Part shown: positions 1 to 11,642 of the stretch, in pieces
How positions within the stretch are numbered: the first letter of the stretch is position 1
Layout: each line of letters begins with the position of its first letter
NCBI GenBank assembly: GCA_013365365.1
Contig: JABVXU010000037.1
Span: 124,001-188,000 of the forward strand
Length of the DNA: 64,000 nt
Direction of reading: 5' to 3'
Source of the DNA: Cruorifilaria tuberocauda
Lineage: Eukaryota; Nematoda; Chromadorea; Rhabditida; Onchocercidae
Made by a program: the position numbers and the translations under genes
Notes under the pieces: generated by a model
Database searches by the model: none
The model's input: only the letters and a program-made list of their open reading frames with translations
What the model was told of the DNA's origin: nothing

Positions 1-120
1 AGCTAAAAATGTTTCTGCGGACCGGTTCATCATTTCCCGTAATTCGGTCATTGTCTTAACATTGTTTTCTTTTGAATTTGAATGAATTCCATTCAATTCT
101 TCTTTCATCAATTCCATATC
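1..120 (-). CDS. Partial exon of an unidentified protein, runs off left edge
   Basis: On the minus strand a 3' splice site (TTTTATAG at 121–128) opens a 40-codon frame that stays open to the window edge. The product begins DMELMKEELNG and continues with TELREMMNRSAETFLA. It is rich in Glu, Lys, Met and Asn, which fits a helical or coiled-coil segment. The upstream exon was not found; a minus-strand open frame at 229–450 could not be joined with confidence. I do not recognise the family. It could be the internal exon of a long coiled-coil protein whose remainder lies left of the window. Confidence 0.5.
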
Positions 121-2122
121 CTATAAAATACGGAATTATCATCATCTTATCACAATTCTCTTAGCTCAAAATTATCCATTCAAACATTCCTTTTTGATAT
201 TTCAATACGTTATTTTAGTGAAATTAACTTAAATAAAACTTGGGAAGAAAGGAGAAGCGAAAAGCAGAAAAAGCTGTTTTTTAATTACTGTTTTCAAAAT
301 AGTAAATAAAATAGAATACCCAGATTTGTCCTGACAAAGGATTGAAGGCGGAAATTGATGCTGAGGAAGGAGCATACATCGGAACGAACCGCCTGGTAAG
401 ACAAACGCTTTAACTAATGAATGATGAAACTGTTGCAATGTGTTGAGCATGTATGTGTGAGGTCAGATTGATGACCTCTCAGAATATATGGGTCCAAGCT
501 GATATTACTCTTTTTCTTTTCACTCTTTGCAAACACAAGACAGAGAAAAGTTGAGAGGTAGACAACTCTGAAGAGGTGACCTCATCTGAATTGTATATCA
601 TAAGCATTTAGCGTTCGTTTTTTTCTTTTTTGTTGTCATTGATAATTCAAAATGAGAATACCGAAATACTATTGGAATTAAGTAATCGAATGATTTCTTT
701 GTGTAAGGAAAGCTATTTAGCTTCCATTTACATGCTAATGGAGAAATTTCCCATGAAGAAAGGACTCTTCTGTTGCCGCACTAATAAACGAATTTCAGAC
801 TGTAACTACTGTATATGAAAAGAATTTTTCATTTATAAACGAAATATATAGTATTAATTATTATTGAAAATTCAAAATTTCAAGCCTGAAATTTGTAAGA
901 ATTCAATATTACATTATCTTCAGTTAACTTAAAATTGATTTTATCATGATTTTATGCATTAATTCAGTTAATTTTAATTTTTAAGTACTTTATGATCACT
1001 GAAGTCAATTTGGTTTTCTCTTTAAGCATTCCATACTATCACTGCAACTTTATCTCTTCCTATTGCTATGTTACCTTGTTTATGTGCATTAGACTCTAAG
1101 TATTTCTTACCTTTTATCTTCTCCCGCTGCACATATCATATCAATGGTATTTTGCCTTCTGCCTTATTTATGTGCATCGAATTCGATGTCGATAATAATA
1201 ACGTTTAAAACGAATTTCAGGAAAGATTAGTTGTGGTGACCAAGTTTTCAAGCAAATTATGACATTCATGATTGCCTCTAAGCTATAAATTTAAGGAATT
1301 GCAATGAAATTCAGACTGAAAACGACTATTCAAAATTAATTTTACTCAATACGAATAAAATTGAAAAATGAATAATAAGTAAAGATAATTAGCTTAGTTC
1401 TGTATTAATGAGAACAGGTAACACTAATTGTTACTTTTTCAATTATTAATGGCTAATATGTGATAGAATAAATTATTGATCACGCATAGGACTTAAAGAA
1501 TTTGATAAGAAATGTTAGTAAGAGGTTAATAATGTGGGCAGGAAAGTTCAATCTCATTTCAGTCCGTTTTCTCAGATCGATCTGATAGCCATGAATCTAC
1601 ATTCATTCACCGGAGAATTGGAATGATCAATCTCTTAACTCAGGAGAATGATGGAAAAGGAAGGAATCGATCATAAAATTTTTTAAATTACGGCTTATAT
1701 AATTAAAAAATTACTTTTTATGTTCGGCTTTTGTTTATTACAATTCCTTATTAGACAAACGTTTCATTGCAATTACCTTATTAGCTAGGCATTTCAATGA
1801 AGTTAAAATTCAAAATAATACAATAACTTGAAATCAATTTAGTGAAAACAGAATAATTATACCAAAAGAAAAAAATAATTTCAGTATCACAGCTAACTTT
1901 GATAAGTATAACAAGTTTAAAAAGGACAATGAAAGACTATGCTTGTGCCAATTACTGCACTTATGTATATTGTAATATCATTGTTTCATTCCATTTGAAA
2001 TACAATACATTTATATGATAATATTTCAGTGTTAAGTGCTAATAATGCTTTACTATTAAATGTATCCCCGAAGTTATTATGACAAAATCTGGTATTCCTG
2101 ATAATCTGATATTCTTTTCAAA
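121..2122. other. Intergenic or intronic AT-rich stretch, no gene seen
   Basis: No open frame here has recognisable protein similarity or supportive splice sites on either strand. It may include introns or 5' exons of the gene whose exon lies at 1–120, and the 3' flank of the carboxypeptidase gene ending at 2123. Confidence 0.5.
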
Positions 2123-5100
2123 TTAAAGATAATTTTCTTTGAGTACTTGATCAATAATAACACGCACGCCGGTCCATGTTTCAGTTGCTATTGGTAGTAG
2201 CCTATGAGGTTTTACTTGAAAAGCAAACCATGCTGAAAATTCATCAATTATTTATTCATTCATGTCCTTTAACAAAAAAATCATGAAATTTTAAAATTTT
2301 ACTAATTTATTGATTTTGGAATTCTTGAATTGATAAATTTCTCGATTATTGTCGAGTCGATCGATATGCAAACTTTTACAGTAACATAAAACAATTCAAT
2401 TTTGATAGGAAAAAGTTCATATTTTTATAAACGTAAATCGGGAATTAAAAAGATAAAAATAGTTTTTTCATTAAAAATAATTTAAATACTTTTCCATAAA
2501 ACATTAAATGTCATTTTTTCCGAATCTAATCAAATTTATCATCGATGAAAATAAAAACAGTACTTTTATATTCTGGTGGTAACTCGAATACATAAACATA
2601 TTTAATATTCGTATTCCGTTTAATCCAATCCGTTGCACTGCCGGTTACCGGACCTACAAACCAAATCACGCAATATATTAAAAAAGATTGATAAAACTCG
2701 GCAAGGAAAAATTGTAGAACAACTGAGAGCAATGGATGAAAGCTGTCCCAACGATGATCTTTAGAGTGAAATTCGGTGATGGTCAGCGATTCAGCCCCTA
2801 TCAGTTCCATGTTGCAATGTTTGCAATGTATTAGCATATGCTTCAATCTTGCTTTTGCATAGGCTCATGATTTTAATTCTTCTTTTCTACTGATAACTTT
2901 TCAAAAATCATTGAAATTTTGGTAGTACAAGAAAGACTTCTGAAATTCACAGCATCGAAATTATTAAGCTGAATATTACCAAGCATATCAGCAGCAGTGC
3001 CAATGCTATATTCATTCCCACCAAGATTTTTCATTGCATTCTTTGCTTCTCGAGCTACAGCTATCTGAAGCAATGAAGAAATTAATATAATAATCGGAAA
3101 ATTAACAGAAACTTTTTTAGTAGAAATTTTGCAAGTTAAGAATAAAATTTTGATGTGAAGTAAACCAAATCAAAATAGTCGGTAGGATATGCTTTACGGC
3201 GATGATTATATGGAAGAATGATAAGTTGCCCGTGGGTATGTATACTTATGACTGCATCCGTTTTATTCCGTAATTCATTTGATGTGATGAAATCTCGTAC
3301 TGCTCTAAATGATTAAAGACGAGAAAAAAAAAGTAAAAACTTCGAAAAAGTTCAGAGTTCAGAAAACTGAAGTTTCATTATTTTGAATTATACTCCTTAC
3401 CACGGATATAAAAAAGTGAAAAGATATAAATTAGTTAAAAAGGATAATAATTATCTTTTCAGTTAATAAAGAAATGATGTTAAGAATGTACCGTGATTCC
3501 GGTTCACTGAATGGGAACGGTCCCTGATATTCATCTGAACATGAATTATTAAATGGGTAATAAGTTTGGTGAAAATCGAAATCATAATTTCGATTGAGAT
3601 CAACTCCTTCACAGCATAAATTCTTTCGGAACGATATGCTACCGGTACAATTTTTCGGCGCACGATTTTTTCTCCAATGCCTAACCTAGAAATGAAAAGG
3701 TTGAAAAAATTAGGTTTTCCATAAAAAATCAAATATTATTCTGATTAATTTAACAATCATTGCTAATTAAACAATAAGAACACGAAATCTTAATAGATGC
3801 AAAAAATCTTTTTTGATATTTCAAGATAAAGAAAACCATTTCGTAACAAATAAGCTTCTGATTATACCCGCACAATTGAAAATTCGAGTTACTACCAAAA
3901 ATTTTTACTGTCAAATAAAGTCTTCTAAAACAAAATCCCAAGAAGAAACCATACCAAAGCAGATTTTGATGTACGAGAAAATACGAAACCGTCTGGATTA
4001 AGTATCGGAAGGATATAAAAATTCAGTTTATCAAGATACTTCGTAATTTCTGGATCCTTCCCATAATTCGTTATAAGCTATAAAAGTAGGTGCATATTAT
4101 AATGACCGTGAATTTAGCTATATTTTCTTATAAGATCATTAACAATTTCTTTTCCATTTCATAACCTGTTTTGTTCTGATTAATATTTGAATGAAATTAT
4201 ATTCAGTCACAAAAAATATTTAGATGGAATAATAATTCATATTTCATTCGCGATTCTTCTCAGTATAATGTTACTTATCATTATTATTGTTATTATTATT
4301 ATCCCTACTACTTCTATTATCAGTATTATTGTTATCACTGCAGGATAGAATTTCAGATCAAAATGATACCATGTTGATAAAGAAAATAGCCGTATGAAAT
4401 GCAGGCCATTCCCGTGCATGATTGCCTCCATCAATCCATATAATACGCTTTTCATTTTCATGTGTTGGATTACCGATCGTAAATCGTAATTAATTATAAA
4501 TAGAAGAAATAATTAAGATGAGATTTTAAGTAAGAATTAAATAGATGCTTATGTTTCTTTCTTTTTCCTATTCATTACTTGTTTGTCTTGTACAGTATTT
4601 ATCGTGTTCAATTCATTATTTTTTTAGCCCAACAGTTTGCTGTATTTTTTCCATCTTTTTGTGCTTTACCTTTCCTTTTCTACATTTTTTTTCACGGGAA
4701 AAAGCTTCGATCAACTTTAATACTTAAAAAAGTAGAATGAAGAGAGGGAGAGAGAGAGAGAGATTTGAAAAATATCGAACTTTAACCTATTTAAACCAAG
4801 TATTGGAGTTTAGATGATAGTGTTGAATATATTTTAGAACGTTCCAAGTTTTTTTCCTTTTTCGTTTTTCAAAAAACAGATGAAGCAGGAGAATGATGAA
4901 GAGGCTGTATTTGCTCAAATTCAAAATCTTATTCAGTTTTAATGACAGCAAACGTCGGTAAGATAGTTTTCCTAATTAATACCTTTAGACAAAGTAATCG
5001 CCGTCCTTCATGTGTAAATCCGATAACCTTTAACTGTACTAAATCCGAAAATGTTTTCGCTATGCTTTCCAAATAATTTTCATATGCTTCTAAACTGTGA

Positions 5101-5182
5101 TATCTGTTGAAATCGAAATCTAATTCCATATACCTAAAATTATCATTTTGATCTTCCCGAGAACGCCCACGTAATTGTATAT
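2123..5182 (-). CDS. Zinc carboxypeptidase, M14A family (5' end not found)
   Basis: Metallocarboxypeptidase of the A/B type, which removes C-terminal amino acids; family members are usually secreted proenzymes. Exons read: 5182–4983, about 4477–4370, 4077–3955, 3685–3492, 3304–3166, 3064–2980, 2653–2564, 2232–2123; all phases agree. Together they give about 349 residues covering the catalytic domain. Seen: FDFNRYHSLEAY start of the domain; zinc ligands in GGNHAREW (His, Glu) and SIHTHGQ (His); LNPDGF; the Arg/Asn substrate pocket DLNRNYDF; catalytic Glu in YVFELPPEYK; C-terminal ATETWTGV. Signal peptide and propeptide exons must lie upstream of 5182 but were not identified. Odd points: no AG precedes the HAREW exon, and the position of the substrate-capping Tyr248 of bovine CPA reads Gly (ADMLGPVTGS). 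Family call is sure; function of this copy is less so. Confidence 0.88.
4738..4763. repeat. (GA)n microsatellite
   Basis: Run of about 25 bases made almost only of GA dinucleotides with one GGG interruption. It lies in the intron between the first two carboxypeptidase exons read. Confidence 0.85.
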
Positions 5183-8100
5183 CTAATTAGAAAAAAGAAA
5201 GAGTAGTAATGTAATTACTAATTAACGATAATTGCTGCTTTTATTAAATGTTTGATATTTTAAACGCAAAGGCAAACCTTGTATGTGTAGCTTGAAGTAA
5301 TGATATAAAATATACCAATAACATGATATTGATGATTTTCTGGATTTACGGGACTTCTCGGGATATAATCAAGATTGCTTTGTTTTATTAATGTGTTTTA
5401 TTTGACATTCATTATTTTTAAAAGGCAGTAATGCTCTATACATTCAACAATAGAAAGATATCTAAATTAACTTAAACGAATGAGAAATAAAGAAGAGAAA
5501 AGTAAAACGTAAGTGAAAATTTTCAATGTTCTCTAGGAAATGTTTATATGATTTGTTGCTTTTCAGTAAATTAACTGATAATGATAATCACTGCTCATTA
5601 ATTAATATTGTCTTTCAACTAAATTGTATATTTCATTATTAAAATAAATATAATAACTGAAAACGATTATCATTAATTTCAAATTGTTTATTTGCATGTT
5701 TAAAAAATACAATTTATTCATATTTAAATATCGAAAAGCAATTTTTACTTTTGGAACTTTTTCAATATAAAGTAAATAAATTTACTCAATTCAATTCTTT
5801 TTTCCGTCTTCATTTTCGCTTTTTTCTTATTTTTATAAAGAAATGTTGATCTCAATTGTTAAAAGAAAAGAAAACAATTATCATTTCGATTATTTTAACA
5901 AATTTGTGTCTCAAAGAGAAAATTAGAATATTCACAATAAAGAAAGAAAAGGGAAAGAGAGAAAGAGACAAAGAAGGAGAGGAGAGAAAGAGGATGAAAA
6001 AATGAGGGAGGGAGAATAAACTGAAGTTCATATAACACTCAAAGTGTTACTCAAAGATATGAATCATTTACTTTGAATTAATTACCTTAAAAAAAGAAAG
6101 TTTGGGGAATTGAAAATGAGCGAGAAAGAAGAACAATAGCACACGTTTGTTTTCTGCTTCATCTCCCCGTAATTTTCATTCATTTATAGGAGTGGACAGG
6201 AAAATTCGTGAAAGGGCGGGGGAAAATGATAATGGCAAGGTAGAAAGGAAAGAAATGATAGTGGTGAAACGGAAAGGAAGGAATGATATATGAACTGATT
6301 AATTAAAGCAATTATATTATTTGAATTAATACCATAAAAACAGGTTCTCTCTTATCTTTAACCTTCTTTTATTAAATGTTATTTGTTTCAGAGAGTGTAA
6401 ATTTGTCGCCATTTAATTAAATTTAATAATACATCTTAGTTCTGATAACTACACATTTCTCTTGTATTGTCTCATCTTAATGAAAGAATAAAAAGTTTGC
6501 AATAAACACACAAATAAATTTCACTTAAAAGAAAGAGAAAATTAGTATTTTCAAATTTCTTATTCATTTCGTTTTTTTCATTTCCAATTTTCAATCCACT
6601 CAACGATGGATGGAATGTTCATCGTTAATTTCTATTTTTTTTGCTAATTGAAAAAAAACGTTGCAAAAAAATATCTGAAATCAAAGAGTTATAGCACAAA
6701 ACAAACGATAATTACATAAATCTTACAATTGAAAAATTTTCTTTTGTAATAATCGTTGTCGACAAGGTATTCTTTGAGATTACACAATTTCCTATTCATT
6801 TTTTTGCTAATAGATTTTTAATCATTCAAAAGTTATAGATAAAATGTGATTGGAGGGATCTGAATAAAAAATAATTTCTCTCTTAAACAGATTATTTAGC
6901 TAAAATTCAAAGAATTCAGAAATGTTCGACTGATCAATAGTGATTTGCTCATTACTTAACGGCTACATTAAACTACTTGTTAATTGCAATTAGTTAATCC
7001 ATTTATCAATTTATTCATTTAACCACGATAACAGAAACATTATACTGAGTGTTACGCAATAATTCACACATTTATAACACCTGTTATAATTAGCCTATCA
7101 ACAATACAGATAATGATTTACTGATTATATGATGATTATGTAATTATTTGATCATTACAATAGCATAATCAACGAAAAATTGGCATTTTTCACTGATGGA
7201 AAATCCGTTATCAATAGTGGTAGTACAATGAAACATGCATGTGTGGCACATGCATTAGCGACCTTTTTGTATCTTTTTTTTGCTCTCTTTATCGAAGGCA
7301 TTATTAATGATTAGTGAACTTGGCATTTCTTTCAGCAGCAAATTTTATTCGTTTGTTTGTCCCACCATCATTACCGTTCATGATTCGAACTTTCTTCTCT
7401 TATCAATCAATCTATCTTTAATTATTGTCATCACTTAGCTGTCATTGATAATTTAATCAACACTTCCGCTCCCCTTTTTTTACTCCACTTAATCCAACAT
7501 CCATTTTTTATCTGTATAAGAGAAAGGAACAATCAATCGATGTCTATTATTATGTTTTGATTATTTGGTTCTAGAACTAAGTAGTCAGACTCACTGATAC
7601 TTTGAAAAATTTTAATATTTTTTCATCGATACATATTTTTCCTGCACAAACTACTTCCCAGCAGCATGTGGTCACAATCTCGGTTACAAAAAGACACATT
7701 TAAAATCGCTTTCATCTGAGATAAAGATTCACTCGTATTGGTGTCTAAGGCGGAAAAAACGCATTCCAAAAATATAAAACTTCATCATGTAAATGAAAAA
7801 TAGACAACTTCAATTAGTTTAAAACTGACATAATATTGGCGAAAGTTTTTAAATAATCTATTAAATGAAGAAATAAGATCTTTACTGAAATATTCTGCTG
7901 TAGCATAGAAGTGTCGAGAATTTATATACCGAAGTTAGGTTGAATGAAGATTCCAAAAGGAACCAAAAATGGTATTAGTAGGAGATTCAACTGTTGCAGA
8001 TCGTCTCGCTCTATGATTCAAGACAGAATGACTTGAAAAATTATTATCGAATGTTCAATACAATTACAGCTGTGAATGGATGATAACGGAAACAAATAAT

Positions 8101-9789
8101 CGTTGTGTAACTTGATGGTGTAAGTAATTTCAACAGAAGAAAAACAACAAAAAAAATGCTTAATATCAAGTTAAATTCTCTTTTCCACATCTGATCACTT
8201 ATCTCTTCATTCCTATCAACTATCCATCATCTTTTTTTTGCAAAAAATCATTCGAAATCAGATCTAAAAATCGAAAACACATTTAGAATTACATTTTCAA
8301 ATAAAAATTTCTTAAAATTTTTACCTTTTTGAATTAATAGCACAAAAAAAATCTAGTCATTTCAAAGGTAAAGATTACTCTGTTAGTTTAAAACATTAAT
8401 TTCTATATCATATAATTGTTGCTTAAATAAAATTATTCTTGCAGTACTAAGTAATGAATATTCGGTAGAAATAAAATCATTTTGAAATAAAAAAAGGATC
8501 AAATTCAAAATACGAACAAGCAAAATTAATGTTGAAAATGTATAAATGACAAAGGTGGAATAACAATGACACTATTAGAATGCACGTTCAAAAGATTGTA
8601 TACCTCTCCATAGAAAAAATATTTGTATCGTTTTTTTCTGTGGGAGCTTAAAAAATTATTCCGCAATCATTCCTGCTGAAGGCTGTCCGTTCGCATTTTG
8701 AAATTAAGCATTAATAATTTAAAATGAAACATATCAAATTTGATTGACTACTAGCGCTAGCGCATTACGAAACGGTTGTACGATCGACTGAATATAAAAA
8801 ATTTTTTCAATGAAATACGAAAATGCCCAACATTCGAACGAATGCCTAGTTAACTTTTAAATGCAGATCACAAGATATTCAAACATGGAATACAAAATTA
8901 TTTAATTAATATCTATTGACATGCAATTTTCAAAGCTCTTTAAATATGAAATAAAAATCAAATGAAACACTTAAAGCATAAATGATTTTTTACCAATCAT
9001 AAACCTGAAATCAAACATTTGACTTTATAAAATACAAAAAAGTTAGCTTGAAAAGACTTCCAGTAAAACAACCGCGAAAAAAAAAACTCATCGCTGCGCA
9101 ATAAAAGAGGTCATATCAAAAGCAGAGGAATGGAGTGTAACAAATCAAGAGCGATTCGTTGGTGCTATGCATACACCCCATTCTTCCATTAAATGTTTCA
9201 TTAAAATGGCAATCATTTCGCTGTCATTGTTTGCGTTTTCATTAATGCATATTTGTCGCCAATCAATTAATTTCAGTTCTACGCACTGTTTTGTAGCATC
9301 ATGATAGTAGCGACTAAAATGAACAAGTTTTTTATTTTCTCGTTTTTCGAAACAGCATGTTTAATGAAATATATTTGACCTAAATAAAGAAATTTTTTTC
9401 CCTTATAGAAGAAAGCAGAAAAAATATAAATTGCATCAAAGATAGGAGAAACCATTTTAAAGCTAAAAAGTAAAACATATTTTAAATCAAGAAACTAAGG
9501 TATGTAATTATATTATCACTTACCACATAGAATAAAACTTATAGAATCACTTCGCAGAATCTAAAGAAGTAGAAATTTTAGAAAGTTACCTCTTCAGTGT
9601 TGCATCCCAATTTTGAACCAATTCTCGAATTGAATCATTGTAAAAATTACATTTCATTTCCGCATCAGAATTATTACACTAAAATGCACAAATATGTGTC
9701 CCCGTCAAACATTGTTCTAGCTTACAATGTCACTTGTTGGCCCTCCGAAAGATATATGCATAATATGCTGGAAATCCTATCAACAATTT
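5183..9789. other. 4.6 kb AT-rich stretch, no confident gene
   Basis: No coding exon could be supported. The 5' exons (signal peptide, propeptide) of the minus-strand carboxypeptidase should lie here if the gene is whole. A purine-only tract of GAAA/GGGA units lies near 5937–6020. A minus-strand frame near 7925–8015 (IERDDLQQLNLLL) is a weak candidate for a propeptide exon but could not be phased. Otherwise I see only AT-rich, stop-rich sequence. Confidence 0.5.
5937..6020. repeat. Purine-rich low-complexity tract
   Basis: About 80 bases with almost no pyrimidines on the plus strand, built from irregular GAAA, GAGA and GGGA units. It is a simple-sequence region within the gene-poor stretch upstream of the carboxypeptidase. 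Confidence 0.7.
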
Positions 9790-11341
9790 TTATTGGGAAA
9801 GACCATATTTTAGTTCTTTTTTTCTTTCGCATAAGCGACTCTCTAATTTAAAACACAAAAAACTTGCTGCAGGAATAGTGAATAATATAATAGTTGGCAT
9901 TTCGACATAGGCATAACTACCCTTCGTTTTTCCTAAATCATCCGTTAATTCCACTTTTTTTGCATGTTCTACCATATACTGCTTAACATAAAGTTTATAT
10001 AGAACATCCTGAAAGATATGGAAATAAATTGACAAATTTGAAGAGAAAAAACAGACTAGACGCCAAGTATCTTAGAATATTCTAGAATTGGAGAGTTTTC
10101 ATATGGCAGCAAATATGTCTCGAGCTAAACAAAATGGGAAGTAAGCTTGACTTATTTGAAGACTGACAGAGCACTAGTCAAGCAGAATCTCTAGAGCTAG
10201 GTGAAATTTTGCATTTAAAATGAATGAAAACAGGACAAGCAAAATAATTCTTACCGCAAATTTTATTACAAATGATGTAAACTCTTCGGGCATCATTGAC
10301 CTTTTCACAATCCAATCCTCACCAATAGCCAAGAAAATCTTCAGACCAGCGACTTTGACAGAAATATTTGTTAGAGCATCATATATTATTCTAAACTCAA
10401 TAACTTTAATTAATTACATTTATTGATCGAAAGTCCTTAACAAGTGCAACACATTTTTGTAATACAGAAAAAAGCTACTCTTCGAAAATGAAGTATCAAA
10501 ATATTCGTCAGTTCCACAAGCAGCGAAAGAAAACCTAAAATGAATTGGTGGATATCTGACGAGAGATAAATGAGTTTTCGGAGAACCACTTTTCTTGACA
10601 TTGAAAACACTTTCATTCAAACGATCAAATCTTGAACCAACAATTAGCCTGAAAAAAAAGAGAAAAAGATGAGATTTAAAATGTTACGAGAATAAAAATG
10701 CATTTCTCATAAAAACACGGGAGCCTACCAGTTACGAATATCACCACGTGTAAATTCACAACTTTCACAAAAAGAACGCGCATTAATACTACCAATAGGT
10801 CGCGATATAGTTGATCCAAGCTGTAAAGCCAAATAAATAGCGCGAAATAACATTTCGTGAAATAATCTTTCAATATATCATTATTCCTCCCACCATCATT
10901 CATGCTATATAAACAAGATTTAATGTAAATCTAAGAATTCTATATCACATAATATTCAATTAGCTTCCTAAATGTTGTAACTGCCTGCATTAGTAACGAA
11001 CAAAGAACATTTAGCAAAGTGACCACCACTCCTCTCTTCCCGCCTCAAATAAACGTTTCCAAAATATCAATCTTCCATAGATACTTTAAGTCTAAATATG
11101 ATTATTCATTATAGAACCTTTATATCTTTCTCCAGACAGTTTTGCCTTACCAATTAATAAACTTACGAAAAAGTCATATTCTCGTGAAGGCAAATTTTCC
11201 AGTTTTTTCCTTTTTCTTTCCTACAATAATATGAAATAAGAAACACAGATCCTAGATTTATTTCCCTGTGCACTTTCGATCCAATTTCAGGATCCCAACT
11301 TGAAAATATGTTTTAGTAAATTCAGCAAATAACCAGATCAT
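9790..11341 (-). CDS. Small membrane-associated protein, family not recognised
   Basis: Six exons join with consistent phase: 11341–11300, 11220–11167, 10820–10729, 10648–10535, 10390–10255, 10008–9790. The protein is 218 residues. The start is the ATG at 11341 (MIWLFAEFTKTYFQ); its exon ends at CAA/GTTGGG, a weak donor, so the first exon is the least certain. Seen: a basic stretch ERKRKKLENLPSREYDFF, a middle segment INARSFCESCEFTRGD with a Cys-X2-Cys pair, and a C-terminal hydrophobic segment MPTIILFTIPAASFLCF followed by charged LESRLCERKKELKYGL, which looks like a tail membrane anchor. It lies about 300 bp behind the gene ending at 11643, on the same strand, so the two could be co-transcribed. 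I do not recognise the family. It is a real gene judging from splice sites and phase. Confidence 0.72.
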
Positions 11342-11642
11342 CGCTCCAAAGTTATTGGAATCCTGCTCATACGTCATAAGAATCTCTACTCCTGTTCATG
11401 TGATACCATTATAGTTAAGCGTGATTTGCCGGAAATAGTTTCAGTCAGAGTCTTCGCATTCAGCTTTCATGGTTCGTTTTTGTTCTAATTCGTTATTCAG
11501 TGATGTATTGTTCTAACAAATGAAAGAGGAATAACGAAACAATAAGTCAAGGGACGAAAAGAAGAAGGATATCATCAACATTAATTTTTAATATACCTAT
11601 TCTATATCCCAAATGCGAATATTAAAGTATCGTTCTTGAACA

